Origin: Fidelibacterota bacterium
GTDB lineage: Bacteria > Fidelibacterota > Marinisomatia > Marinisomatales > UBA1611
Length of the DNA stretch: 47,388 nt
NCBI GenBank assembly: GCA_018658715.1
Contig: JABHUQ010000105.1
Coordinates: 1-47,388, forward strand
Direction: 5' to 3'
The position numbers and the translations under genes were made by a program. Every line of letters begins with the position of its first letter. The first letter of the stretch is position 1. Positions 26,955-36,012 of this stretch are shown one piece after another. Below the pieces are notes generated by a model. It worked only from the letters and a program-made list of their open reading frames with translations, was not told where the DNA came from and did no database searches.

Positions 26955-28059
26955 TCCAGGACCAAAGGCTATTATAAATCTTAATCGCCTAAAGGAAAAT
27001 ATTCAAAATATAATAGAGCATGTAGGGGATACTCCTATTTGCTGTGTAGTAAAAGCAAATGCATATGGGCATGGTGCAATCCCGATAACTCAAACTTTAG
27101 AAAAAGAAGGTATTTCTCTATTTGCTGTTTTTTCCATTGGTGAAGCTTTAGAATTGAGACAGGCCGGTATTCAATCTGATATCTTAATCTTTTCAAAAAT
27201 AAATGCTAACCGGATCCAGGAAGCAGTTGATAACGATTTAATTCTCAATTTTAGTTCATTAGGTGATTTAAATATATTTGAACAATTTGAATCTAAATAT
27301 AGTCAATCACCCCGGTTTCATATCAAGTTTGATACAGGTATGACGCGATTAGGTTTAGATGTTCAAGATGCGGATAAAGTATTCAAGGCTATATCTAAAA
27401 ATCCGAAACTAAGATGTGAAGGTATTTATTCTCATTTTGCAACAGCAGACGAGGGAGAACTAAGTTATGCACATCATCAATTAAATATGTTTAATTCCTT
27501 GGTAGAACTAGGTGAAAAATCGGGTCTGAGTTTCAAATTTATTCATTGCTCAAATAGTGGTGCTATTCTGAATCTACCGGAATCTCGCTTTAACCTTGTT
27601 CGTGTTGGCATGTTAATGTATGGAACAATGCCATCTGATGAAGTACCAAATAATGTTGCCGTAAAGCCTGTGATGAATTACGAAGGTACCATTGTAAATA
27701 AACGACGTGTTCCGAAAGGAACCTCTATCAGTTATGGTGGCATATATGTCACAGATAAAGAAACAACCATCGCAGTGGTGCAAGCAGGATTTGCTGATGG
27801 ATTTCCTAGACCGTGGTATACGGATGGATATGTTGGATATCAGGGAAAAGATTATAAAATTGCCGGTAGAGTTTGTATGGACTCATTTATGGTTGATTTC
27901 GGAGATGATACACCTGAGATTGGAAAAAATGTTTTATTCTTTGGATTAAGCAAAGAAAATCATATTCCAGTTGAAACAATTGCAAAAAATATTGATTCTA
28001 CTACATATGTTTTATTAACGGCTATTGGTGGGCGTACAGAGTATTTTTATAGAGATTAG
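26947..28059 (+). CDS. alr: Alanine racemase
   Basis: 370 aa, family-typical. The PLP lysine is about K36 in CCVVKANAYGHG. The barrel shows FHIKFDTGMTRLG, YSHFATADE and HCSNSGAIL. The second domain has the catalytic tyrosine region TSISYGGIYVT and VCMDSFMVDFG. The usual GYGDG loop reads AGFADGFPR. It interconverts L- and D-alanine for peptidoglycan. It ends a coupled run that begins with the ABC ATPase and is followed by a strong terminator at 28216-28257. Confidence 0.94.
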   Translation: MDNPGPKAIINLNRLKENIQNIIEHVGDTPICCVVKANAYGHGAIPITQTLEKEGISLFAVFSIGEALELRQAGIQSDILIFSKINANRIQEAVDNDLILNFSSLGDLNIFEQFESKYSQSPRFHIKFDTGMTRLGLDVQDADKVFKAISKNPKLRCEGIYSHFATADEGELSYAHHQLNMFNSLVELGEKSGLSFKFIHCSNSGAILNLPESRFNLVRVGMLMYGTMPSDEVPNNVAVKPVMNYEGTIVNKRRVPKGTSISYGGIYVTDKETTIAVVQAGFADGFPRPWYTDGYVGYQGKDYKIAGRVCMDSFMVDFGDDTPEIGKNVLFFGLSKENHIPVETIAKNIDSTTYVLLTAIGGRTEYFYRD

Positions 28060-28090
28060 TTGAATCTGGGTTTTGGATAGATATTAACTA

Positions 28091-28200
28091 GGGGAAATAT
28101 CATAAAAGGGGAGACCGTCGTGAAGGTTTACCCATTCTACTTTATGCCTTCCCGAACAAATGCAATAGGTAGTCCAGATAAAGCAATTAATATTGGTTGA
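28091..28200 (+). other. Structured non-coding stretch after alr
   Basis: No supported gene occupies this stretch. G-rich runs (28091-28094, 28108-28111) and C-rich runs (28131-28133, 28151-28153) can pair in alternative ways: GGG/ACC with GGT/CCC around 28108-28133, or GGGA and GAAGG (28122-28126) with CCTTC and TCCC (28147-28153). It is more GC-rich than its surroundings and leads into a good plus-strand terminator. A small RNA or a structured 3' UTR is possible. It matches no riboswitch or RNA family that I recognise. Confidence 0.35.
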
Positions 28201-28215
28201 TAATTATTCCATCTG

Positions 28216-28257
28216 ACCTTAAGAGAGATTTTAATTGAATCTCTTATGGTATTTTTG
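28216..28257 (+). terminator. Rho-independent terminator of the alr transcript
   Basis: A long stem, ACC-T-TAAGAGA-(GA)-TT paired with AATCTCTTA-T-GGT, has one mismatch and a 2-nt bulge and is closed by a 7-nt loop. ATTTTTG follows directly. It ends plus-strand transcription 157 nt after alr, before the convergent genes. Confidence 0.75.
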
Positions 28258-28358
28258 TCAGGTAATTATTGGGCTTCATTCTCTAACTGTTTTTGACAAA
28301 AAACCACCCCAATAGATAGTAATAGCGAAATAAATTTTCTTACCATTAGATATTATGA

Positions 28359-28676
28359 CTATTTTTTAGGTGAACGCACCCAAGATCGTCTTTCTTCGAA
28401 GACTTTGATTTTTAAATCTGCCCAATCATTTATAATATCTTTTAACTGTTCAGATTGTTCTGGGTGGTTTGAAAGATTCTCATCTATAACATTGAAAAGG
28501 GCATCTCTTCTTTCCTGAACTTGGCCATAAGACATAATATCTTCTTCCGCGTATTCTTCTTTTTGATGAATCATACCATCTCTTTTATGTTCAGCCTTTT
28601 CTGTTTTTTCTTTCCGGCTAGCATAGAAAGCGAGGCTGACTACAATTAGAATAATAAATAAAAACATTAATTCCAT
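28359..28676 (-). CDS. Small single-span membrane protein next to DASS transporter
   Basis: 105 aa, minus strand, with an unusually strong ribosome site (TAGGAGGTAC) 7 nt before ATG. One N-terminal hydrophobic helix (LMFLFIILIVVSLAFYA) is followed by a charged stretch (SRKEKTEKAEHKRDG) and a mostly helical soluble tail rich in Glu and Asp ending in RRSWVRSPKK. It starts 12 nt after the transporter stop, so it is co-transcribed and may be a small accessory subunit. I do not recognise the family. Confidence 0.65.
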   Translation of the reverse strand: MELMFLFIILIVVSLAFYASRKEKTEKAEHKRDGMIHQKEEYAEEDIMSYGQVQERRDALFNVIDENLSNHPEQSEQLKDIINDWADLKIKVFEERRSWVRSPKK

Positions 28677-28688
28677 AATTTGTACCTC

Positions 28689-30227
28689 CTAAAATCCTAT
28701 ACCAGCAGGGTCAATGCCCAAAACTCCAACCCAATAAAAAATGACCATTACAACTAATACCATTATCGCTACTGGCCATCCTAAACTTGCCATCCGAATA
28801 AAATCTTTTGATTCCAATTGACCGCTCGCATAAACAATGGAACTTGCGGGTGTTCCTATGACTAGCCAATAAGCCATAGATGTTGCAATAGCCAGCCCAA
28901 CTCCTACTAAGATTGGATTTGTCCCTGATGATTGAGCCATATCAAGCACTACAGGTCCAATAACAGCAACTGTTGCTCCGGCACTCATGAGATTGGTTAA
29001 TGTTGCTCCAATGACACCAACTAATACAACAAGTCCAACTCCAGAGTTTAGACCCAATGGGGCTACAAGATTAATAATTTGATCTGCAAACCAACTTGAT
29101 GCACCCGTTGCTTTAAAAACACTTCCAAGACTAATACAACCCGCATAAAGTATAATAACACCCCAGCTAACTTTTTCTTCATAATCTTGCCAAGATGTTA
29201 ATCCAAGTATCATGTATAAAACAGCACCTGTTATGGCAACACCTCCTAAACCAAGAGAGAATCCAAGTACTTGAACCGTGAGTGATTTATCTACGATCCA
29301 TCCAATAACAACCATAAGCATAACAAATGCCACTAGCCATTGTTTTTGAGTCATAGGGCCATGTTTATCTAAATCTTTTTTCAAGTCTGATACTGCACCA
29401 CTTAAATCATCTACTTCAGGCTTAAATAATAATGGTAATAAAAATGACATCACAATAGACATGACGAACGTATAAAAAACACCCATTGCAATCCATTGCC
29501 CAAATGATACATCCACTCCAATATTAGATAAAAAACCTATCATAAGAGCATTCCGAGCTCCACCTGTTGGACTCATTGGGCCACCAATCATACAGCCAAC
29601 AGCGATGGTAACCATTAGTAATGTTCCTAATTTGGGAGCTGGAGTTGTTTTATTTGTTAAGGTATAGAGAGCCATAGCAATAGGTACATACATAGCTGCA
29701 ACTGCATGCTCGCCAACAAATGCAGTTGGGATTGCTGTCCCTAATAATATACCAATCACTATCATTCTAGTTTTTGTACCTGCTAAATTAATAACAAGCA
29801 TTCCAACACGTTTATCTAAACCATATTTTACAAGAGTAGCACCTAATGCTAAGGATCCAGCAATAAACCAAACAGCATCATGAGCATAAGTGCCGACAAT
29901 TGCTTTTGGGGCTGTTATTCCAAAAAAGAGTTGTACAAGCCCAATAATAAGAGCAACAGCGGGCATAGGAATAGCTTCTGTGGCAAAAAAGACAACACAG
30001 GTTGCTAATAGAGCAATTGTAATTTTGATGTGGTATGCTTTTAAAGCAAAATCAACGTTAGAATCAGTTCCGAAAATATCCTTTGCTTTCTCTAACATGG
30101 AATCTGGTAGTGGCATTACAATACCTACAAGGAAAAATAAAACTAAGCCGACCCCCAGCCACTTGAAATCAGTGGTTTTTGCAAATCCACTGGCTTTTTT
30201 TTCTGTATTTTGTTTTGGTTTGCTCAT
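28689..30227 (-). CDS. DASS/SLC13-family sodium:dicarboxylate or sulfate symporter
   Basis: 512 aa, minus strand, with about 11-13 membrane segments. It opens with a charged tail and WLGVGLVLFFLVGIVMPLP. Family marks are two repeats with hairpin signatures: MIGGPMSPTGGARNALMIGF in the first half and IGATLTNLMSAGATVAVIGP in the second, plus VIGTPASSIVYASGQLESKD near the C-terminus, the SLC13 pattern. It would import C4-dicarboxylates, sulfate or a similar anion with sodium. The helper gene lies directly downstream. The divergent SSS symporter gene starts only 68-110 bp away. Confidence 0.88.
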   Translation of the reverse strand: MSKPKQNTEKKASGFAKTTDFKWLGVGLVLFFLVGIVMPLPDSMLEKAKDIFGTDSNVDFALKAYHIKITIALLATCVVFFATEAIPMPAVALIIGLVQLFFGITAPKAIVGTYAHDAVWFIAGSLALGATLVKYGLDKRVGMLVINLAGTKTRMIVIGILLGTAIPTAFVGEHAVAAMYVPIAMALYTLTNKTTPAPKLGTLLMVTIAVGCMIGGPMSPTGGARNALMIGFLSNIGVDVSFGQWIAMGVFYTFVMSIVMSFLLPLLFKPEVDDLSGAVSDLKKDLDKHGPMTQKQWLVAFVMLMVVIGWIVDKSLTVQVLGFSLGLGGVAITGAVLYMILGLTSWQDYEEKVSWGVIILYAGCISLGSVFKATGASSWFADQIINLVAPLGLNSGVGLVVLVGVIGATLTNLMSAGATVAVIGPVVLDMAQSSGTNPILVGVGLAIATSMAYWLVIGTPASSIVYASGQLESKDFIRMASLGWPVAIMVLVVMVIFYWVGVLGIDPAGIGF

Positions 30228-30337
30228 AAATATGAGTTAAAAATGGTGATTTTTTCTTTTTACTGCAAGAGGAAAGTATAAATCCCCTAAATTAGATGAT
30301 TCATAGAACACATTTTATTGAAGGAAATAATAGCGTC

Positions 30338-31732
30338 ATGAGTTGGATTGACCTTACAATTATAATCTTTTTTCTCACTGGAGTTACTGCCTATGGGATT
30401 TATTCTGGAAGATTTAATAAAACAACGGAAGATTACTTCTTAGGAGGAAGAAACCTTCCTTGGGTTGTGGCTCTTTTTTCAATTGTGGCGACAGAAACAT
30501 CCGTTTTAACATTTGTTAGTGTACCAGGAATGGCATATCGTGGTGATTGGACTTTTCTACAATTAGCGATGGGTTATATCCTTGGTCGTATTTTGGTTTC
30601 ATTATATTTACTTCCAAAATTCTATAATTCAGGTGTTACATCCATTTATGAAATTATTGGGAATCGTTTTTCTCCAAACGTTCAAAAAGCCGCTTCAGGT
30701 GTATTTCTAGTTACTCGTTTATTAGCCGATGGAATTAGGTATTTAGCGACAGCTGTTGTTGTTCAGGCTGTAACGGGTTGGCCCATCTGGATGGCAGTTA
30801 TCCTGATTGGAATTATTACATTAATCTATACATTGTCGGGTGGGATTCGAACGGTTATGTGGATTGATAGTTTTCAATTTATCCTATATTTAGGAGGTGG
30901 ATTAATTGCCATCTTTTTTAGTCTACAAGCATTGGATGGATCCATTCCAGAAATTATGGCTTCTTTGTCCAAAGCAGGGAAAACTAAAGTTTTTAATTGG
31001 GGCTGGAATTGGTTTAGTGATCCTTGGCTCTTTGGAAGTGCTTTTATTGGAGGCTCATTTTTATCATTTGCATCTCATGGAGCAGATCATATGATGGTAC
31101 AAAGAGTATTAGGAACACGCAATTTGCAATCTGCTAAAAAGGCTATGATTGGAAGTGGCTTTTTTGTATTACTCCAGTTCTTTATTTTTCTTTTAGTTGG
31201 TTCTTTAATTTATCTTCAAATGGGCGGAGTAGAGATTCAAAAAGATCGAGAATTCACTATCTTTATTACCGAATATTTACCTATTGGTGTTCGAGGCTTA
31301 TTATTAGCTGGAATTTTATCTGCAGCTATGTCGACACTTAGTTCATCTATTAATGCATTGGCGTCTTCAACCGTCATTGATTGGTTTGGGAAAAATGCGA
31401 GTCTTTCTCTTTCGAAATCGTTCAGTGTTTTTTGGGCTATTATTCTTATCATTATTGCATTAGTATTTGATGAAGGTGATTCAGCCATTGTTATTATTGG
31501 GCTTCAAATAGCTTCTTTTACCTATGGTGGATTGCTGGGCTTATTTATATTAACTAAGCTTAACAGAGATTTTTCATCTGTGTCCTTAATTGTTGGTTTA
31601 ATTGGAAGTTTAGTGACAGTTTTTATATCAAAATCTTATGGTTTAGCTTGGACATGGTTTATAGCATTCTCCACTTTGGTTAATATAGGATTAACTCACA
31701 TAGTGGATATGTTTTTCCCATCTAAAAAATAA
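30338..31732 (+). CDS. Sodium:solute symporter (SSS family)
   Basis: 464 aa from ATG 30338, preceded by AAGGA; ATG 30296 in frame would add 14 residues. The start SWIDLTIIIFFLTGVTAYGIYSG and DYFLGGRNLPW are classic SSS features. ATETSVLTFVSVPGMAYRGD carries the sodium-site region, and ILSAAMSTLSSSINALASS supplies the second sodium-site serines. About 13 membrane segments. Its stop overlaps the next ATG (TAATG), so it is co-transcribed with the NamZ-like gene and may import the muramyl sugar that enzyme releases. Confidence 0.88.
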   Translation: MSWIDLTIIIFFLTGVTAYGIYSGRFNKTTEDYFLGGRNLPWVVALFSIVATETSVLTFVSVPGMAYRGDWTFLQLAMGYILGRILVSLYLLPKFYNSGVTSIYEIIGNRFSPNVQKAASGVFLVTRLLADGIRYLATAVVVQAVTGWPIWMAVILIGIITLIYTLSGGIRTVMWIDSFQFILYLGGGLIAIFFSLQALDGSIPEIMASLSKAGKTKVFNWGWNWFSDPWLFGSAFIGGSFLSFASHGADHMMVQRVLGTRNLQSAKKAMIGSGFFVLLQFFIFLLVGSLIYLQMGGVEIQKDREFTIFITEYLPIGVRGLLLAGILSAAMSTLSSSINALASSTVIDWFGKNASLSLSKSFSVFWAIILIIIALVFDEGDSAIVIIGLQIASFTYGGLLGLFILTKLNRDFSSVSLIVGLIGSLVTVFISKSYGLAWTWFIAFSTLVNIGLTHIVDMFFPSKK

Positions 31733-33033
31733 TGAAATATTTTTTCCATATATTACTAATTGCACAATGTGCTATGGGTGAATCTGATTCATCAAAATTT
31801 TTTTATTCACAGGTAATGGATATCCCAGATTTATCTTTTTTAAATCGTGTGTATTCTGGACTAGATATTTTGGAACAGATGGATTTTAAACCGTTACGTG
31901 GAAAAAATATTGGAATTTTATGTAATCAAACATCTGTGAATCACAATGGGAAACATATTTTAGATTTACTAAAACCATTTGAAGATATTGATGTATCAGT
32001 CCTTTTTTCACCAGAATATGGATTATGGGGATCGGATGATAAACGAATTATTTTAAATAGTGGGCATGAAATTGATCCTGTTCATGGAGCTAGAATTATT
32101 GATTTATTTGAGCGATATAAAGTGCCACCAAAGTGGGCCATTTCTAAACTGGATTACATAATAGTAGATATCCAAGATACGGGTGTTCGCTATTCAACAT
32201 TTATGACATCTATTACTAAATTAATGGAAACAGCCAGTGATCATAAAGTGCCAGTCATGATTTTGGATCGCCCTAATCCTATCCGCGCCAATACCTTTGA
32301 TGGCCCCATCCCAAGGCCGGAATATCAATCGTTTGAAGCGTACCATTTAGTGCCGATACGCCATGGGTTAACGATTGGGGAATATGCCATTCTTGTAAAT
32401 GAAAATGGATGGGTTCGAGAATTGAAAAGGGTAGACCTTCATATTATTCCAATGGCCAACTATAAACGTAATATGTCTTTTGGTGATACCAAATTGCCTT
32501 GGATAAATCCAACACCATTTTTAAAAGATGTTGAATCAACACTCATGTATGCGGGTATGGATCTTTTTCGTGGAACCAATATTAATGTTGGATTTGGAAC
32601 AGATAAACCCTACTTAAGATTTGGATCTCCTTGGCTATCCAACCGATATTTAAAAGAACAATTAGATAATTTAAATATGCCTGGCGTATCGTTTAAATTG
32701 CTAAAGTATAAACCAATGGGACATGAAGGTAAAAAGAAAGTCCCGCAATATGACCAATCATTCTGTAGTGGTATTGAAATACAAATTACAGATCCAGCAA
32801 CCTGCAATCCCATTATAGTTGGCACATCGATCCTACTATTAATTGAACGAATTCATCCGCGAGAGTTTCAGTGGATTGGGAATGGGTATGTGGACAAATT
32901 ATATGGATCAAACTTTTTTAGAATATTTGCTGCACAAAAAAAACCACCATCTCATTTACCATCCTTATGGATGCATGACATTCTAAAATTTAGCACATTT
33001 CGGAATACCTATCTTATTTATGGTAATGCCTAA
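31732..33033 (+). CDS. DUF1343 protein, NamZ-like exo-N-acetylmuramidase (GH171)
   Basis: 433 aa with an N-terminal signal sequence (KYFFHILLIAQCAMG). Family marks are IGILCNQTSVNHNGKH, LFSPEYGLWG (the catalytic-Glu region, usually PEHGFRG), IIVDIQDTGVRYSTF, MILDRPNPI and the C-terminal GMDLFRGTNINVGFGTDKP. Characterised NamZ releases N-acetylmuramic acid from the non-reducing ends of peptidoglycan fragments. The PEYG variant replaces the family His with Tyr. It is likely periplasmic and sits between an SSS symporter and an outer-membrane barrel. Confidence 0.85.
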   Translation: MKYFFHILLIAQCAMGESDSSKFFYSQVMDIPDLSFLNRVYSGLDILEQMDFKPLRGKNIGILCNQTSVNHNGKHILDLLKPFEDIDVSVLFSPEYGLWGSDDKRIILNSGHEIDPVHGARIIDLFERYKVPPKWAISKLDYIIVDIQDTGVRYSTFMTSITKLMETASDHKVPVMILDRPNPIRANTFDGPIPRPEYQSFEAYHLVPIRHGLTIGEYAILVNENGWVRELKRVDLHIIPMANYKRNMSFGDTKLPWINPTPFLKDVESTLMYAGMDLFRGTNINVGFGTDKPYLRFGSPWLSNRYLKEQLDNLNMPGVSFKLLKYKPMGHEGKKKVPQYDQSFCSGIEIQITDPATCNPIIVGTSILLLIERIHPREFQWIGNGYVDKLYGSNFFRIFAAQKKPPSHLPSLWMHDILKFSTFRNTYLIYGNA

Positions 33034-34591
33034 AAGGTTATTGCGTCTCACCCTACTTATTATTTTGCTAAACATTTCGGTTAGTTTTAGTCATAATTAT
33101 CGAACTGTTCCAGCAAATGTTTGGAGACTATCTGTTCAATCAAATTTTGAGAATTATAGTTGGAATATCCCAAATCAACCCATAAATCTCAGGGAATTAG
33201 GTCGACGATATTTTGATGATCAAACCATAGATGAAAATGGGTTTTATTCTAGTATGATGGATTTTGTTCAACTAGGAAAAACACCGTTAGATACAATTCA
33301 AACAATTGGTCAATATTTAGATAGCTTAAATCAATCAAATGGTTTTTCATTACCTGCTTTTTCAAGTGAATATTTTGACACTACCCAAGCATTAGATGTA
33401 AGTTGTGTAATATCTGAAAAAAGATCTAAAACATTAGCGACAAATACTTATATGATTGATTATGGTTTAACGGATATTTTCACTGCACATTTGTCCGTAC
33501 CAATGATACAAAAGCAAACTATTTCGATTGAATATTTTGACTTGAAGAGTAATGAGATTCAAGGATTAAGTGACTTTATTTCTTATCATCAAAATGCGAG
33601 AACAGACTTTGAATTATTTTTATTGTCGAATGATTATGCATCTTTATCGGCAAATGATAAGTCTAATATTCAATTAATATATAATCAATTATATTCTGAA
33701 GGTGGTGATCAATCGATGTTATGGGCATTGGATAGTGGAGAAAACCCATTGGCAAATGGATTATTTCTATCTGACTTCAACCCCACCACACAGAAAGATA
33801 GTGTTACTTATTCGGACTTATTATCTTACTATTACCCGGAATCCTATAGTGCAGCAGGACTTGGAGATATTTCTATTGGAGTATCATTTTTAATCTATGG
33901 AGATGCACCATGGTTTGGAAAGAAACCTTATGCATTTTTTGGTCATCTTTCTTCCATTCTTCCAATAGGGAAAACAGTTGATTATTACACATCTCAAAAG
34001 GATTCATCAAATAAACGATTGCAATTTTCGTCAATGTCCGTTGGCTCAGGTGTTGCATCATACCAAATTGGATTTGGGTGGAATATTAATTTAAAACATG
34101 ATTTAAATCCTCGATGGTTTGGTGCAATAGATTCTAGAGTATCAATCGCAGAAAAATTACCCACCCCTATTCGGTTGCTTGGATTCGGCCATACTCATCC
34201 AGATTCAAATGTTGTATCTGTTGGCAGGGAATACAGGTTTAAACCTGGGGATGCATTGTTATTTGAGACAGGAATGGAATTATTTCCTGATGCCAAACAT
34301 CGATTATCTATTCAATTTAAATATCAATATTTTTCGAAGAAACAGGATTCATTTGTAAGTTTAGATTCCGATTGGAACCAATGGATGCAATCTCATAATG
34401 GATATGATACTAAAAATCATGCAGGGCTGATTCACTTTTCTCTTTGGTTGCATAATAACCAGCCGCGATTTCAAATGGGCCCAATACCTTTCAATGCTAT
34501 GATGTATTTTAGTTTACCTGCTGGTGCTAAAAATATTTGGTCTGGATTGACAGGAGGGTTTGGTTTAACATTTTATTTTCAGAAGTGGTAA
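33020..34591 (+). CDS. Predicted outer-membrane beta-barrel protein
   Basis: 523 aa; ATG 33020 or 33026, both overlapping the NamZ-like stop. Signal peptide LLRLTLLIILLNISVSFS. The N-terminal ~250 residues hold a large segment with few barrel strands (RRYFDDQTIDENGFYSSM and similar). The C-terminal half has alternating strands (LGDISIGVSFLIYGD, YQIGFGWNINLKH, ALLFETGMELFP, LSIQFKYQYFSK, IHFSLWLHNN). It ends in an aromatic residue pair near the C-terminus (FYFQKW), as outer-membrane proteins often do. Function unknown; it may be a porin-like uptake route for the locus. Confidence 0.6.
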   Translation: MVMPKRLLRLTLLIILLNISVSFSHNYRTVPANVWRLSVQSNFENYSWNIPNQPINLRELGRRYFDDQTIDENGFYSSMMDFVQLGKTPLDTIQTIGQYLDSLNQSNGFSLPAFSSEYFDTTQALDVSCVISEKRSKTLATNTYMIDYGLTDIFTAHLSVPMIQKQTISIEYFDLKSNEIQGLSDFISYHQNARTDFELFLLSNDYASLSANDKSNIQLIYNQLYSEGGDQSMLWALDSGENPLANGLFLSDFNPTTQKDSVTYSDLLSYYYPESYSAAGLGDISIGVSFLIYGDAPWFGKKPYAFFGHLSSILPIGKTVDYYTSQKDSSNKRLQFSSMSVGSGVASYQIGFGWNINLKHDLNPRWFGAIDSRVSIAEKLPTPIRLLGFGHTHPDSNVVSVGREYRFKPGDALLFETGMELFPDAKHRLSIQFKYQYFSKKQDSFVSLDSDWNQWMQSHNGYDTKNHAGLIHFSLWLHNNQPRFQMGPIPFNAMMYFSLPAGAKNIWSGLTGGFGLTFYFQKW

Positions 34592-34599
34592 AGAAATAT

Positions 34600-35874
34600 A
34601 TGAAATACGATAAAGAGATTTGGAGTTGGTCCATTTATGACTGGGCAAATTCTGCATTTTCAACAACAGTTATGGCTGGGTTTTTCCCCATCTTTTTTGA
34701 AAAATATTGGTCGAATCCAGATGATGTAATTCAAAGTACATACATGCTTGGAATGGGAAACGCTGCCGGATCGATTATTATTGCTGCATTGGCTCCTTTT
34801 TTAGGCGCCATAGCTGATCGCGGCTCTGCAAAGAAAAAGTTTTTATTTATTTTTGTGCTTATGGGTATTCTTTCGACAGGAGCTCTCTGGATGGTGGCAC
34901 AAGGGCAGTGGGATATGGCCATGTTTCTTTATATTATTGCAACCGTTGGATTTATGGGAAGTAACATATTTTATGATTCTTTACTGCCATCTATTTCGAC
35001 TAATAAAACAGTGGATTCAGTTTCATCTCTTGGATATGCTTTAGGATATATTGGTGGTGGGCTCCTTTTCCTCGTTAATGTTTTAATGTATCAAAATCCA
35101 GATTGGTTTGGAATAGCAGATCAACCTACAGCTATTAAATTATCTTTTTTATCTGTTGCTATTTGGTGGGGAATCTTTACCATTCCAATTTTCCTTTTTG
35201 TTCAAGAGCCAAAAAATCCTAATGCTACACCGCTTGGAAAAGCAGTATTTCAAGGATGGGGTCAGCTAAAAATCACCTTGTCACATATTCGATCTCTTAA
35301 AGTAACAGGACTGTTTCTTATGGCATATTGGCTTTATATAGATGGAGTTGACACTATAATTAAAATGGCTGTCAAAATGGGATCCACACTTGGTTTTGGG
35401 ACAACCACTCTCATTGCTGCATTACTCATGGTTCAATTCATTGCGTTCCCAGCGGCGTTAGCTTATAATTGGTTTGCCAGTAAAATTGGAACAAAAAAGG
35501 CTGTCCAAATTGCCATTGGCGGATATGCTGCTGGAACGATTCTTGGTACATTTATGACGAGTGAATTACACTTTTTTGGATTAGCTGCTTTAATTGGAAT
35601 ATTCCAAGGTGGTATCCAAGCATTAAGTCGGAGTTTATTTGCTAGGTTAATTCCAAAAGGGAAGGAAGCAGAATTTTACGGATTCTATAATATGCTAGGG
35701 AAATTTGCCGCTGTCATTGGTCCCGTCTTAATGGGTTGGGTTACACTTGTGACTGAAAATGCTCGATTTGGTATTTTTTCCATTACAATATTATTTATAG
35801 CCGGTAGCTATTTATTATCAAAAGTTGATATGGAAAAAGGAGAAAAAATGGCAAAGGAGTTTAGCCATATTTAG
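34600..35874 (+). CDS. UMF1-type MFS transporter (Atg22-like)
   Basis: 424 aa from ATG 34600; upstream Mets lie in the previous gene. It opens IWSWSIYDWANSAFSTTV, the hallmark of the UMF1/Vps22-Atg22 MFS subgroup, and ends with SRSLFARLIPKGKEAEFYGF and GKFAAVIGPVLMGW, also typical. Twelve membrane segments. Fungal Atg22 exports amino acids from the vacuole; bacterial members are not characterised. It lies 8 nt after the barrel gene and may export or import a breakdown product of the same pathway, which is inference. Confidence 0.87.
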   Translation: MKYDKEIWSWSIYDWANSAFSTTVMAGFFPIFFEKYWSNPDDVIQSTYMLGMGNAAGSIIIAALAPFLGAIADRGSAKKKFLFIFVLMGILSTGALWMVAQGQWDMAMFLYIIATVGFMGSNIFYDSLLPSISTNKTVDSVSSLGYALGYIGGGLLFLVNVLMYQNPDWFGIADQPTAIKLSFLSVAIWWGIFTIPIFLFVQEPKNPNATPLGKAVFQGWGQLKITLSHIRSLKVTGLFLMAYWLYIDGVDTIIKMAVKMGSTLGFGTTTLIAALLMVQFIAFPAALAYNWFASKIGTKKAVQIAIGGYAAGTILGTFMTSELHFFGLAALIGIFQGGIQALSRSLFARLIPKGKEAEFYGFYNMLGKFAAVIGPVLMGWVTLVTENARFGIFSITILFIAGSYLLSKVDMEKGEKMAKEFSHI

Positions 35875-35901
35875 CCACTGATTTTCATAATTCGAAAAAG
35901 T

Positions 35902-35931
35902 TTGCCTTAAAAAAGGTTCTATACTTATATT
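35902..35931 (+). promoter_or_regulatory. Possible promoter before the thioesterase leader
   Basis: TTGCCT (35902-35907) and TATATT (35926-35931) are separated by 18 bp, giving a predicted start near 35938, right at the base of the large hairpin at 35940. The -35 is weak, and AT-rich DNA gives many such matches. Confidence 0.35.
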
Positions 35932-35939
35932 TTAGAGAG

Positions 35940-36012
35940 AATAAGCCTTGTTGATATGGCGTGCTCTTCAGAGAAAAATGTTTTTCTCGAGGGTTAATCA
36001 ACAGGGCTTATT
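35940..36012. promoter_or_regulatory. Two-tier leader hairpin or terminator upstream of the thioesterase
   Basis: The outer stem is 16 bp: AATAAGCCTTGTTGAT (35940-35955) against ATCAACAGGGCTTATT (35997-36012), all paired as RNA with one G·U. Inside is a second perfect 8-bp hairpin, GAGAAAAA-TG-TTTTTCTC (35971-35988). The right arm is followed by a T-rich stretch (TTGTTTTATTGTTG), and the thioesterase ATG lies 34 nt downstream. It could terminate the MFS transcript or be a leader attenuator for the thioesterase. Confidence 0.6.

Noticed and set aside
28091-28200. Known riboswitch (TPP, c-di-GMP, SRP RNA or 6S considered) after alr
   Set aside because: The conserved core motifs of these families are absent, and the stretch lies downstream of alr rather than upstream of a gene.
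29890-30240. 116-aa plus-strand ORF opposite the DASS transporter
   Set aside because: It mirrors the transporter gene in another frame. The transporter reading has family motifs and membrane segments; this one does not.
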